Below the pieces are notes generated by a model. It saw nothing but the letters and a program-made list of their open reading frames with translations, searched no databases and had not been told where the DNA came from. A DNA stretch of 64,000 nt from Methanolobus sp. ZRKC5. GTDB lineage: Archaea > Halobacteriota > Methanosarcinia > Methanosarcinales > Methanosarcinaceae. The position numbers and the translations under genes are program-made. The number at the start of each line of letters is the position of its first letter. The stretch's first letter is position 1. The stretch is from NCBI RefSeq assembly GCF_038446525.1, contig NZ_CP151792.1:1-64000 (forward strand), read 5' to 3'. Positions 25,890 to 35,372 of the stretch are shown piece after piece.

Positions 25890-27575
25890 ATGGATGATGG
25901 AAATCAAGACAAATTATTAACTATATCCCTTGGGAATCATAAATTATACAAAATGTCCCATGGTTCATTTAAAACAGAAAGTGATTCTGAAATTCTTGAA
26001 ACCTTTAAACAGAATAAATGGATTGTTTTACACGAAGAAACAGGAAGAGGTCAAGGTGAGAGATTTAAAAATGAACTTGAGCAAGGGGATTATGTTTATA
26101 TAACGATTGGAGCCAATGAACTTTTTGCGATAGCGAGAATCGAATCTAGTAGATGGAACTATGTTCCTAAAAATATCACTAATGATGGAAAACCTTGGAT
26201 CTACAGAGAGGTTAAATACCTAAAAGATGCAATAAAACCGTATCCAGAAGAACTGAAGAGAAATAGGAAACATATCTACCCAAGCGGGAATAGTACGTTA
26301 ACTGAAATTTTACCTCAAAGACTTGATGAAGCAAATGAAATTTTGTTTAAGCCATATTTTGGAGTCAGATTTGCATCCGATAAAATAACAACTGTAAAAA
26401 AAGATACAAACATACCAATATTTCCCTGCAATACCATATTTTATGGACCTCCTGGAACTGGAAAAACGTTTAACACCATTGACCGAGCAGTTGAAATAAT
26501 TACTGGCAGTCGTAGAAGTCATGAAGAAAATAAAAAAGTGTTTGATAACTTAAGGGAAGAAGGACAAATAGAGTTCATTACATTTCACCAGAATTACAGT
26601 TATGAAGATTTTATGTTAGGTATCCGTCCTGATTTTGAAGACTCTTCTTTAAAATTCAGAAGAACAGAAGGGATATTCTACAAGATGTGTAAAAGGGCAG
26701 AAAAAAACTACTTAGAAGCAAACAAAACGAAAGAGAATTTCAGACCGTTTTTTAATGTATTTGCAGAATTTGTAGAGCCACTTAAAAGAGAAGAAAAAGA
26801 AGAAATAGAAATAAAGAGTTACCCGGGCACTTCGTCTTTTTGGATTACCGAACTTTATCCTAATTATTTAGGTTTCAGAAAACAATCAGGTAAAGAAAAT
26901 GACAGGTTAAGTATAGATGCACTTCATAATCTTTATGAAGGAAAGATGGACCTAAAACAGGTCAATGAATTTTATTATGGACCGTTGTTGGATAAATTAG
27001 TCAAAAAAGGTCATATTGGAAATGAAAAAAGCAAATTTGTTCCATTAAAAAGATATGTCCTAATAATTGACGAGATTAATAGAGCCAATATATCAAAGGT
27101 CTTTGGTGAATTGATTACACTTCTGGAAGAGGACAAGCGCATTGGAGCCAAGAATGAACTTAAGGTCAATATTCCACACGAAGACAAGGTCTTTGGAGTG
27201 CCTCCGAACCTTTATCTTATAGGAACTATGAATACGGCTGATAAGTCAATTGCATTAATTGATATTGCACTTAGAAGGCGTTTCGAGTTCATTGGATATT
27301 TCCCGGATTATACTTTATTATCTGATGAGGAACGCAGTATTCTCAGACATATAAATAAAGAGATATATGATCGTAAGAAGTCAGCTGATTATCTTATAGG
27401 TCATGGATATTTCATGAACAGTATTGATATAGTTGATGTCCTTCGCAATAAAGTAATACCACTTCTAATGGAATATTTTTCAGGTAAGACCGATATCATT
27501 GAGGATATCTTCAAAGAAAGCAACTGGTCAGTGAAATATAATACAGAACAATATGACTGGCAAATACAGCAATAG
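25890..27575 (+). CDS. mcrB: McrB-like AAA+ GTPase of a type IV restriction system
   Basis: A 561-residue protein. The N-terminal 100 residues (HEETGRGQGERFKNELEQGD ... ITIGANELFAIARIES) resemble the EVE/PUA-like modules that read modified bases. Then come the McrB AAA+ motifs: Walker A FYGPPGTGKTF (about 187), Walker B/signature LIIDEINRANISKVFGE (about 391), GTMNTADKSIALID and the arginine finger LRRRFEF. McrB binds modified DNA, hydrolyses GTP and recruits McrC. A GTGGAG site lies eight bases before the ATG. It overlaps mcrC by 23 bases, so the two are translationally coupled. Confidence 0.9.
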   Translation: MDDGNQDKLLTISLGNHKLYKMSHGSFKTESDSEILETFKQNKWIVLHEETGRGQGERFKNELEQGDYVYITIGANELFAIARIESSRWNYVPKNITNDGKPWIYREVKYLKDAIKPYPEELKRNRKHIYPSGNSTLTEILPQRLDEANEILFKPYFGVRFASDKITTVKKDTNIPIFPCNTIFYGPPGTGKTFNTIDRAVEIITGSRRSHEENKKVFDNLREEGQIEFITFHQNYSYEDFMLGIRPDFEDSSLKFRRTEGIFYKMCKRAEKNYLEANKTKENFRPFFNVFAEFVEPLKREEKEEIEIKSYPGTSSFWITELYPNYLGFRKQSGKENDRLSIDALHNLYEGKMDLKQVNEFYYGPLLDKLVKKGHIGNEKSKFVPLKRYVLIIDEINRANISKVFGELITLLEEDKRIGAKNELKVNIPHEDKVFGVPPNLYLIGTMNTADKSIALIDIALRRRFEFIGYFPDYTLLSDEERSILRHINKEIYDRKKSADYLIGHGYFMNSIDIVDVLRNKVIPLLMEYFSGKTDIIEDIFKESNWSVKYNTEQYDWQIQQ

Positions 27576-28899
27576 TCCCATGAAAGAGATATTTGAATAC
27601 GGTGAGCAGTTCAAAGTTCCTGACCGAAGGGCCCTTGAAATATATTTGTATTCCTTATGGCGGGAATACAAAGAGGTCTGGCCATCTAAGAAAGAAGATG
27701 AATCTATCGAAAAGAGCAACAATTATCAACCATTTCTGATTTTTGATGGAGAACTTGCCAAGGCAAGGAACTACATAGGCTTCATTCATTTTGAGGACTT
27801 CAAAGTAGAGATATTTCCGAAGGTCTTCAAAAATATAACTAATATTAGCAGAGAGCTTATGCATTGCCATTTGTTCTATTGGTTCAGTTACTGTAATAGA
27901 GTAAAGTTCCCGTTCAATCAGGCTTTTCTTGATCGATGTGAAATATATGAACTGCCGGAATTAATCATATACTTATTTGCAAATCAAATACATGAGGTTG
28001 TAAGCAGTCAGCCTTACTCTGCTTATGAAGAAGTGTCTGAGGCTTTACAGACACCACGTGGCCGGATAAATTTCACCCGTTATGTGAACCGAATATCATA
28101 TTGTAATTATCATCAGATAGATTGTGATTATGAACCGTTTGTGTTTGACAATTCGCTGAATCGTATAATCAAATATTGCATTAGATTATTACTTTCAAAG
28201 GCCAGAATCCCTGAAACCCAGAGATTATTGAATGAGATAATTTTTGTGCTGGATGAAGTGGATGATCAGGTATGTTCCTCGCAACAACTCTCAACCCTCC
28301 AAATATCCCCCTTATACGGCGATTATGAAGAGATAGTCCATATATGCAGTATGATACTGGAAAACCAGGTATATTCCCATGAGAGCTACGATATGAGGAA
28401 TTGGAGTCTGTTATTCCCTATGGAACTTATCTTTGAAGAGTTCATAACAGGCTTTATACGAAAACATTTCAGTGACAGGTTCAAGGTGGAAGCTCAAAAA
28501 TCAGACCTTTATCTGCATGATGACCCTAAAACATTCAATCTCCAGCATGATATCCTGCTCACGAACAAAGAGACTGGCGAGCAGATAATCATCGATACGA
28601 AATACAAACCTCGCTGGGATCTGGATAATAGTGATTCAAAGAAAGGCATATCTCAATCTGATATGTATCAGATGATCAGCTATGCGTACAGAAGAGGAAC
28701 AGAGAAGGTCGTGTTGATATATCCAAATACGTCTGAGAAACTGGCAAAAGATTGCATTTTTGTTGTTAAGCAGGGTAGTACGGATAAAAGTATTAGGGTA
28801 AAAGCGGTTGATGTGCCGTTTTGGTCGATGGAAGGGAATAAGTGTGTTGAGGAGAGGCTTAAGGTGAAACTGGAGCAGGTGTTGAATGTGTATTTCTGA
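27553..28899 (+). CDS. mcrC: McrC-like endonuclease subunit
   Basis: The 448-residue partner of McrB. The N-terminal two thirds show the McrC pattern (KVEIFPKVFKNI, PYSAYEEVSEALQTPRGRINF, FDNSLNRIIKYC). The PD-(D/E)XK nuclease core is near residues 320-350 (NLQHDILLTNKETGEQIIIDTKYKP), with the catalytic Asp and the DTK dyad. It cuts DNA when bound to McrB at modified sites. The ATG lies inside mcrB. A convergent unknown gene follows. Confidence 0.9.
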   Translation: MTGKYSNSPMKEIFEYGEQFKVPDRRALEIYLYSLWREYKEVWPSKKEDESIEKSNNYQPFLIFDGELAKARNYIGFIHFEDFKVEIFPKVFKNITNISRELMHCHLFYWFSYCNRVKFPFNQAFLDRCEIYELPELIIYLFANQIHEVVSSQPYSAYEEVSEALQTPRGRINFTRYVNRISYCNYHQIDCDYEPFVFDNSLNRIIKYCIRLLLSKARIPETQRLLNEIIFVLDEVDDQVCSSQQLSTLQISPLYGDYEEIVHICSMILENQVYSHESYDMRNWSLLFPMELIFEEFITGFIRKHFSDRFKVEAQKSDLYLHDDPKTFNLQHDILLTNKETGEQIIIDTKYKPRWDLDNSDSKKGISQSDMYQMISYAYRRGTEKVVLIYPNTSEKLAKDCIFVVKQGSTDKSIRVKAVDVPFWSMEGNKCVEERLKVKLEQVLNVYF

Positions 28900-28926
28900 A
28901 AGTTCTAGGTGAAGACTCATAAACAA

Positions 28927-29583
28927 CTATTTTTCAGGCTCATACAAAGCCATATCAAATATCTCCATAATTGGGAAATCGCTTGTCATATGTCTTTTTG
29001 CTAGCTCTTGACGAATGTTCTCAGATTCATTAAAATAAACAAAATAATCGTGATGGAGTTGTGCAAATTCCCGTGCACCTTCTCGAAACTCTATACAGAG
29101 ATCTTTGTCCATTTCTCCCTTTATTTTGAGATTTGTCCTTACAAAGGAATCAAGTATCGGATTTTCATCTGGATTATAGAAATGCAATATTTTCGTGCCA
29201 AAACTGAATGCATTTTTTTGAATCTCTTTTCCATTTTTGTACGTTATAGGGTCACAGGATTCAAAAGCCTGTAGGGAACTTACGTAATCATCGAAGTCTT
29301 CGACCTGCTGTAAACGGTTTTTGACCTCTTTCACTCCTTCCCAAGATAAATGTGTTCTATAAACCTCATTAATGAAATCAACAAAATTATTATTGGATAA
29401 AAGTTCCTTAAATTCCTGATTCGTGAATTTGTTGTTTCGTTCCTTATATCCAAGCTGTATGTACATAGCCTGATACACAAAAGCAAAATAGTTCTCTTGT
29501 AAATGTTTTATCACCATTTCTTCAAACTTTGAACAACTAGGCAGACGTGTTTCGAGACGTTTTAGTATTTGTACCCTGTCCAT
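28927..29583 (-). CDS. Hypothetical protein, convergent with mcrC
   Basis: Not recognised. The 218-residue soluble helical protein includes SFGTKILHFYNPDENPIL, a pattern like the helix-turn-Asp segment in DNA-glycosylase-like folds (SKxLHFxNPDxxPIxD), but no helix-hairpin-helix or lysine/aspartate pair is evident. It is transcribed alone, towards mcrC with a 27-base gap and away from the next gene. Confidence 0.6.
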   Translation of the reverse strand: MDRVQILKRLETRLPSCSKFEEMVIKHLQENYFAFVYQAMYIQLGYKERNNKFTNQEFKELLSNNNFVDFINEVYRTHLSWEGVKEVKNRLQQVEDFDDYVSSLQAFESCDPITYKNGKEIQKNAFSFGTKILHFYNPDENPILDSFVRTNLKIKGEMDKDLCIEFREGAREFAQLHHDYFVYFNESENIRQELAKRHMTSDFPIMEIFDMALYEPEK

Positions 29584-29675
29584 ATTGAACCCTTCGTTTA
29601 TTTTGATATTTAATCAAAGTTAAACAAGTATCACATTGTTTTTATACAGTATAATAGTAACTTTTATTGATAGAC

Positions 29676-30437
29676 ATGCCCTCTACAATCAAACCATTTG
29701 AAATCTATACTAAGCTCATTGAAGTCGCAAAACAACACAGTACGATATGTTACAGCGATATATTGAAATCATACAAAATACCTACGTTTCCTAATACTGT
29801 AAAAAATCAACTAACAGATCCTATTCTTAATCCTTTGATTCAATATAATGTTGAAAAAGACCAACCTATTCTCTCATCTCTGGTCGTCAACAAAAAACAA
29901 AGCCTTCCTGGAAAAGGGTTTTTTGATACAATGGAATCAATGTTTGATATTGATTTATCAAATGTCATTGACCGAAGAACAATACATACGGAAGAATTGA
30001 AGTTAATTTGGGACTTTGATTGGAAAAGTGATGAGTGGGATGAAGATAAGTGGGATGAAATAGTCTGCAGAAAATCAGAAAACGAACTCCAAAATTCACA
30101 ACTCAATTTTGAAGAACTACAACATTATTTGGTTGATATTGCAAAAAAACAACAAACAGCAACATACAAGCAAGTCTTGAATTACTTAGGTCTACAATTG
30201 AATCCAGGTAGTGTAGGACTCCTTGTAAGAGAAGGACTTAATCCTATGATAATTCAAAATATGGAAAAAAATGAACCCTTATTGTCTTCCTTGGTAGTTA
30301 GAAAAGAAAGTAAAATTCCAGGACCTGGCTTTTTCCGACAGATTCAATTATTTGATAAATATGATGGTTCACTACAAGGTGATGATGCGAGTCTATTTCA
30401 CAAAAAAGAACTAGAAAAGATATGGAATTACTATTAA
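29676..30437 (+). CDS. Hypothetical protein with a duplicated ~110-residue domain
   Basis: Not recognised. The two halves are copies of one domain. Each has a helix, a TICYSDILKSYKI / TATYKQVLNYLGL segment like a small HTH, LNPLIQYNVEKDQPILSSLVV / LNPMIIQNMEKNEPLLSSLVV, and a PGKGFF / PGPGFF loop. The frame opens at a TTG nine bases earlier, but the ATG used here lies about 29 bases after a TTTTATAC box and suits a leaderless start. It overlaps the frame of the following gene and directly precedes the BREX operon, where brxA would be expected, though it is not BrxA-like. Confidence 0.6.
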   Translation: MPSTIKPFEIYTKLIEVAKQHSTICYSDILKSYKIPTFPNTVKNQLTDPILNPLIQYNVEKDQPILSSLVVNKKQSLPGKGFFDTMESMFDIDLSNVIDRRTIHTEELKLIWDFDWKSDEWDEDKWDEIVCRKSENELQNSQLNFEELQHYLVDIAKKQQTATYKQVLNYLGLQLNPGSVGLLVREGLNPMIIQNMEKNEPLLSSLVVRKESKIPGPGFFRQIQLFDKYDGSLQGDDASLFHKKELEKIWNYY

Positions 30438-30466
30438 ATGCAAATCCCAATGTAAGGAGTAAGAAA

Positions 30467-31141
30467 ATGGGAAAATATTCAAACCTTGGTGTTTACCTTC
30501 AGAACAGTGCAAACGATGTCATGAAACTAACTTTTGCGGAAGTAGAGAACATTTTGGGATTCAATCTCCCAAAATCAGCAAGAGAATACCCGGCTTGGTG
30601 GGCGAATAGTGGTGGTTCACATACGCATGCAATCGACGGTTGGTTAAGCATGGGGTGGAATACAAGCGTTGACTTAAATGCACAAGTTGTAATTTTTACT
30701 AAAAAAAGGCACGTGGAAGTTAAACAACAAAACGAAGAATATGCGCCAAAAGAAATATCCATCTCTGCAGCTGAATTCGAAGAATATGCCCGCATCTTTA
30801 TGTCTAAATACTATTCATTACAGTTGCTTGCTGGAAAATATCCTGGTGTTCCTAAAATATTCGATATGTTATCTGATGACAATGAAATTGTAGGAGATGC
30901 TAAATTCTATACAATGGTTCGTGGAATTTCCTTGCCACCAGCAAAGTTTGCAACCATTGCAGAACATGTGTGGCTTTTGGAAAAAACGGGAGCTAAACAC
31001 AAGTTTTTGATATTTGGAAATGATAAGCGTGTTCCTAAAGAGTGGTTAAAAAGGTATGGTGGTCTTGTTGATGGAGTTGATTTCTTTTTCTATGATGTCA
31101 ATGACGATAAAATAGAGCGTTTGAATAAGGCTCAATCCTAG
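30467..31141 (+). CDS. DUF7662-like protein with a C-terminal nuclease-like domain
   Basis: The 224-residue product starts at an ATG with AAGGAG seven bases upstream; the open frame begins 15 codons earlier, overlapping the preceding gene. The first 85 residues (MGKYSNLGVYLQN ... YPAWWANSGGSHTHAIDGWLSMGW) fit a small domain (DUF7662) seen in restriction-related proteins. The remainder (GDAKFYTMVRG ... AEHVWLLEKTGAKHKFLIFGND) has a D-A-K pattern like a degenerate restriction-nuclease core. It stops 70 bases before brxB. It may be a BREX accessory or a separate defence gene. Confidence 0.6.
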   Translation: MGKYSNLGVYLQNSANDVMKLTFAEVENILGFNLPKSAREYPAWWANSGGSHTHAIDGWLSMGWNTSVDLNAQVVIFTKKRHVEVKQQNEEYAPKEISISAAEFEEYARIFMSKYYSLQLLAGKYPGVPKIFDMLSDDNEIVGDAKFYTMVRGISLPPAKFATIAEHVWLLEKTGAKHKFLIFGNDKRVPKEWLKRYGGLVDGVDFFFYDVNDDKIERLNKAQS

Positions 31142-31150
31142 ATATAATTC

Positions 31151-31203
31151 GTTAGTTATCGAAATAAAAAGACTATGTTTAAATAATTTTGGAGATAACT
31201 AAC
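31151..31203 (+). promoter_or_regulatory. BREX promoter bracketed by a perfect inverted repeat
   Basis: GTTAGTTATC (31151-31160) and its exact complement GATAACTAAC (31194-31203) flank a TATA-like TTTAAATA (about 31178-31185). That box predicts transcription starting close to the brxB ATG at 31212. Arms of 10 bases 33 bases apart on either side of a promoter fit an operator for a dimeric repressor, or one bound as two dimers. The matching regulator is not obvious in the window. Confidence 0.6.
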
Positions 31204-31211
31204 TGACAATT

Positions 31212-31808
31212 ATGAAGCTCGAAGAGAGATTGGAACTATTAAAGGATGAACTTCAAAAAGAGGATTTTTTACACGCAAGGGGTCTTGGCAACGAAGTTCC
31301 TTTCTGGATATTCGATTATCCTCCTGAAAAAGAACTACTTGTCCGAGATACCATCGCAAAGATAATACCGGCTTTAGAAAGAAAATCAATTACCGTCCTT
31401 GAGATCGATCTTTATGCTTTATGTCTTGAGATTATAGAAAAGAAAATACCAGCAGAAAAGATCAGTTCTTTTGAAAAGAGCAAAGGCTCTGATGAGTTGC
31501 TCAAAAAACTAAAGTTGATGTTAAAGCCAGACATTTTGAAAAACGCCATTCAGCAAAAAATGAATGATAATGATGGTTTCCAGCTAATCTTTTTGACGGG
31601 AGTTGGTAAAGCCTGGCCAATGGTTCGCTCTCACAGTGTTCTAAATAATTTGCAGCCACTCCTTGGCAACATACCACTTGTTACATTCTATCCCGGAAAG
31701 TACAGTGGGTTTGATCTTAGTTTATTCGGGAAATTCAGGGACGCAAATTATTACCGTGCTTTTAGGCTTATAAACACGGATAATGTTTCTCAAAGTAAAG
31801 GTTGTTGA
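31212..31808 (+). CDS. brxB: BREX protein BrxB (DUF1788)
   Basis: The 198-residue protein fits BrxB: KDELQKEDFLHARGLGNEVPFWIFDYPPEKEL at the N-terminus and FLTGVGKAWPMVRSHSVLNNLQPLLGNIPLVTFYPGKYSG at the C-terminus, the last being the family signature. BrxB is needed for BREX defence in type 1 systems; its exact biochemical role is not settled. It is the first gene of the operon here; brxA is not found before it. Confidence 0.9.
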   Translation: MKLEERLELLKDELQKEDFLHARGLGNEVPFWIFDYPPEKELLVRDTIAKIIPALERKSITVLEIDLYALCLEIIEKKIPAEKISSFEKSKGSDELLKKLKLMLKPDILKNAIQQKMNDNDGFQLIFLTGVGKAWPMVRSHSVLNNLQPLLGNIPLVTFYPGKYSGFDLSLFGKFRDANYYRAFRLINTDNVSQSKGC

Positions 31809-31812
31809 GTTA

Positions 31813-34800
31813 ATGACGAATGAGATTGAAATACAAGACCTCTTCCTGAAAGACATCAAAAGAGAGATCAATGGTGTTATTAAAGTCGATCAGGAAGACG
31901 ATGAGAATATCTATACTGAACTTGATGAATATGTGGTCACTAAAGAATCACTGAAGCATCTGGACCTTTTCTTTGAGAGATACTTCAATGCTACAGAAAC
32001 GCCGACAGATAAAGTTGGTGTATGGGTATCTGGTTTCTTTGGCTCAGGTAAATCCCATTTCATCAAGATGTTGTCCTATCTTCTGGAGAACAGGGTCGTT
32101 AGGGGCAAATCTGCCTTGGAGTTCTTCAGGGAGAAAATAGATGATCAACAGTTATTTGCTACCATTGAAAAAGCTGTTAATAATGGTACAAAAGACGTTA
32201 TTCTTTTCAACATTGACTCTAAAGCTAACACCCTTACTCGAAGCGATGAACTCATTGTTAATATACTGATGAGGGTTTTCAATGAGAAACGAGGTTTTTT
32301 CGGTGATGTTCTTTGGATCGCTGAAATGGAAGAAGATCTGACCAACAAAGGTCTCTATGAGAAGTTTAAGGATGAGTTCAAGCAAATAAATGGTGAACCC
32401 TGGGAAGAGAAACGGGATACCTATGCTTTTGAGACGGATGACATTATAGATGCTCTTGTCAAATGTGAGTATCAGAGCAGTGACTCTCTTGTTGGATTGT
32501 TCAATACTGATGGCAGTAACTATCATTTCAGCAATGAGAAATTTGCGGAGAAGGTGAAGAAGTACTGCGATTCAAAGGGTAAGGACCATCAGATAATCTT
32601 CCTTATTGATGAGGTTGGTCAGTATATTGGCGAAAATAGTGAGTTGATGCTGAACCTGCAGACCATTGTTGAAGAACTTGGAACGAAGCTTGCGGGAAAG
32701 GCGTGGGTTGTTGTTACATCTCAGGCTGACATTGATACGGTCACGAAAGACCAGGTCAAAGGATATGACTTCTCCAAGATCCAGGGGCGTTTTGATACAC
32801 GTTTGAGCCTGTCCAGTGCTAATGTGGATGAGGTCATCAAGAAGAGGATCCTGGCAAAGAAACAGGTGTATGTGGAGTCTTTGACATCTTATTATACGGA
32901 CAAGAAGACGATAATGAAAAACCTGTTGACCTTCTCTCCAGGTGGAGCTGAGATGAAGCTGTACAAGGGAGATGAGGACTTTGTTAATGTGTATCCCTTT
33001 GTACCATATCAGTTCCATGTGCTGCAGAAGGTATTTGATAAAATAAGGCAGACAGGTTTTACAGGAAAACACCTTGCAAAGGGTGAACGTTCCATGCTCA
33101 GTGCTTTTAAGGAGGGAACCGAAAAGTATGCTGAGAACGAGCTCGGTGTACTGGTGCCTTTTTCTACATTCTATAACACGATAGAAAGTTTCCTTGATCC
33201 TATCATTACACGTACCATTGAACAGGCAAAGGATAATGGTTGCCTTGAGGATGGAGATTGTAATATCCTGAAGATACTTTTTATGATAAGGCATGTGAAT
33301 GTGCTGCAACCGAGTCTGGATAACCTTGTGGTGCTTTCGATATCTCATGTTGATGAAGATAAAAGGAAGTTGAAAGACAGGATATCTGCATCACTCCAGC
33401 GTCTGGAGGCACAGACCCTTATTCACAAGTCCGGTGACAGATATTATTTCCTTACCAATGAGGAACAGGAGATAAACCGGGAGATAAAGAACATCGATAT
33501 TGAGAAGCACAGGATACTTGATGAGATGTTCTCTTACATTTTTGATGATATATGTCCTGCTAAGTACATGGACTATAAGTTCCACAAGTCTATTGATGAT
33601 AAGACCAAACCTACTAGTAGTGCAGACCTGACCATCAAGTTCCTGACGCCTCTGTCTGATGATGTATTGAGAGGAAGTGGACAGAGGTCGTTAAGCGGAG
33701 ATAACTTAAGCAATGTGGATTCCACTGATACTCTTCTTTTTGTATTCCCGCAGGATGCTGAATTTGTTAACCAGATACGGAATTACTTGCGGATAAACAA
33801 ATACCTCACACAGAATACATCTAATACGAATATTGGAGAGGTAAGGGAAATCCTCAGTGCAAAGAGGGGTGATGAGGAAAAGCTTCGGGTAGCTTCGAAG
33901 AAGTCTATGGAGGATGGAGTTTCCGAGGCCAGGATATTCGTTGATGGGAAGGAAGTCACAAGCATCGAGAAGACGAATCCTAAAGAAAGGATCAAGGATG
34001 GTCTGGACCTGCTCTTTGAGAACGTTTACAAAAAGTCCGGTTATGTTACCAAGGATATTGTAAGTGACAGTGAGATCCTGAGGATACTCCAGGCAGATGA
34101 CCTTGAGAAGTTCGGTGTTGGGACGTCTGAAACTAACCAGCTTGCTCTTCGGGAAATACTGGAACATTTGAATGTAAAGAATCAGAAGAATGATGTTGTT
34201 GTGCTGCAGGATATCAAGGATAGATTCAGGCGCAAACCATTTGGATGGAATGAAATTACTATCTCGGGTCTTGTGGCTACGCTGTTTGCAAAGGATGAGA
34301 TAAAACTCAGGTACCAGAAAACATACCTGATCCTTAAAAAACCAACTGCTGAAGAGATCGTGAGATATCTGATACGAAAAGAATATGCAGACAAACTTGT
34401 GCTTGAGATAAGGGAAAAGGCAAACGTTGAAGTTATCAAGACTGTCAGGTCGGTTCTGAGGGATGTGTTCGAGAAAACTAATATTCCTGAGAAGGAGAAT
34501 GATCTTTTTGATTTCACGCGTTCCCTGTTCAATGATGAGTACAATAAGATCGAAATAATTGAAGGAAGGTATGTGGAGGAGCCAAGATTCCCTGGTAAAG
34601 AGGGGATAAGAGGATATGCGTCCTTCCTTAAGAGTATCCTGAACGTAACTGACCCTTCATCATTCCTTCAAAATGTTGCTGATGAAAAGGATGAACTAGT
34701 ACGATTGCGTGAAGAGGTGGACCCTGTTACCTCTTTCTTTGGAAGCACTAAGGTGGAGATTTTCAGAAGGGTTTTGAAGAAGGTCGAGAATTTTAGGAGG

Positions 34801-35370
34801 GACCTGCAATTCATGGACGAGGGAACAAAGTCCAAGGTGCAGGAAATTGCAGTCATTCTTGAATCAGAGGATACTTATTCTGATATCAAGTTACTCCCAC
34901 CACTGGAGAATGAAATTGAAAGTTTCCTTTCAGAAACTCTTTCTGAGCTTAAGGAAGAGACTTTCAAAGATATAGGAACTATCACGGTCGAGCTGGAAAA
35001 GGAGATGGTGGCACATCCCGAGTTCACTCAGGTGTTCATGGATTCCGTGCTGCAACCATTCTCTGATATCAAGAAACGTATCTCACAAGCCGGAGACTGT
35101 GTGTTCGTACAGGCACAATCCACTACATTGGATTCTCTTGAAAGCCAGGCCTATGATAAGATCAGCAAGCAATTACAGATTATCAAGGAACCTGAAGCAG
35201 GTTCAGATGAGGTTGTTGTTCCTGTGCGGTCTACAAGAGTAATTAAGGATACTTCGGTTTTCAAGTCAAAGGATACGATCAAAACCGAAGAGGAGCTTGA
35301 CAAATACCTCAAAGAACTGCGTGCATCCCTGCTAAAGATACTTAATGAAAACGATATCAGGTTGTTCTGA
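31813..35370 (+). CDS. brxC: BREX ATPase BrxC
   Basis: A 1185-residue P-loop ATPase from the ATG four bases after brxB stops; an earlier in-frame ATG lies inside brxB. Walker A is GFFGSGKSHF at about residues 74-83 and Walker B is IIFLIDEVGQYIG near 260. Long helical and winged regions follow, as in BrxC/PglY. BrxC is required for both methylation and exclusion in BREX, probably by moving on DNA or forming the machine that contacts PglX and PglZ. Gene and length fit type 1. It is tightly coupled to pglX (two-base gap). Confidence 0.93.
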   Translation: MTNEIEIQDLFLKDIKREINGVIKVDQEDDENIYTELDEYVVTKESLKHLDLFFERYFNATETPTDKVGVWVSGFFGSGKSHFIKMLSYLLENRVVRGKSALEFFREKIDDQQLFATIEKAVNNGTKDVILFNIDSKANTLTRSDELIVNILMRVFNEKRGFFGDVLWIAEMEEDLTNKGLYEKFKDEFKQINGEPWEEKRDTYAFETDDIIDALVKCEYQSSDSLVGLFNTDGSNYHFSNEKFAEKVKKYCDSKGKDHQIIFLIDEVGQYIGENSELMLNLQTIVEELGTKLAGKAWVVVTSQADIDTVTKDQVKGYDFSKIQGRFDTRLSLSSANVDEVIKKRILAKKQVYVESLTSYYTDKKTIMKNLLTFSPGGAEMKLYKGDEDFVNVYPFVPYQFHVLQKVFDKIRQTGFTGKHLAKGERSMLSAFKEGTEKYAENELGVLVPFSTFYNTIESFLDPIITRTIEQAKDNGCLEDGDCNILKILFMIRHVNVLQPSLDNLVVLSISHVDEDKRKLKDRISASLQRLEAQTLIHKSGDRYYFLTNEEQEINREIKNIDIEKHRILDEMFSYIFDDICPAKYMDYKFHKSIDDKTKPTSSADLTIKFLTPLSDDVLRGSGQRSLSGDNLSNVDSTDTLLFVFPQDAEFVNQIRNYLRINKYLTQNTSNTNIGEVREILSAKRGDEEKLRVASKKSMEDGVSEARIFVDGKEVTSIEKTNPKERIKDGLDLLFENVYKKSGYVTKDIVSDSEILRILQADDLEKFGVGTSETNQLALREILEHLNVKNQKNDVVVLQDIKDRFRRKPFGWNEITISGLVATLFAKDEIKLRYQKTYLILKKPTAEEIVRYLIRKEYADKLVLEIREKANVEVIKTVRSVLRDVFEKTNIPEKENDLFDFTRSLFNDEYNKIEIIEGRYVEEPRFPGKEGIRGYASFLKSILNVTDPSSFLQNVADEKDELVRLREEVDPVTSFFGSTKVEIFRRVLKKVENFRRDLQFMDEGTKSKVQEIAVILESEDTYSDIKLLPPLENEIESFLSETLSELKEETFKDIGTITVELEKEMVAHPEFTQVFMDSVLQPFSDIKKRISQAGDCVFVQAQSTTLDSLESQAYDKISKQLQIIKEPEAGSDEVVVPVRSTRVIKDTSVFKSKDTIKTEEELDKYLKELRASLLKILNENDIRLF

Positions 35371-35372
35371 TC

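Noticed and set aside
29676-30437. Gene upstream of BREX taken as brxA
   Set aside because: It is an internal duplication of an unknown domain and shows none of the DUF1819 pattern; length and layout also differ.
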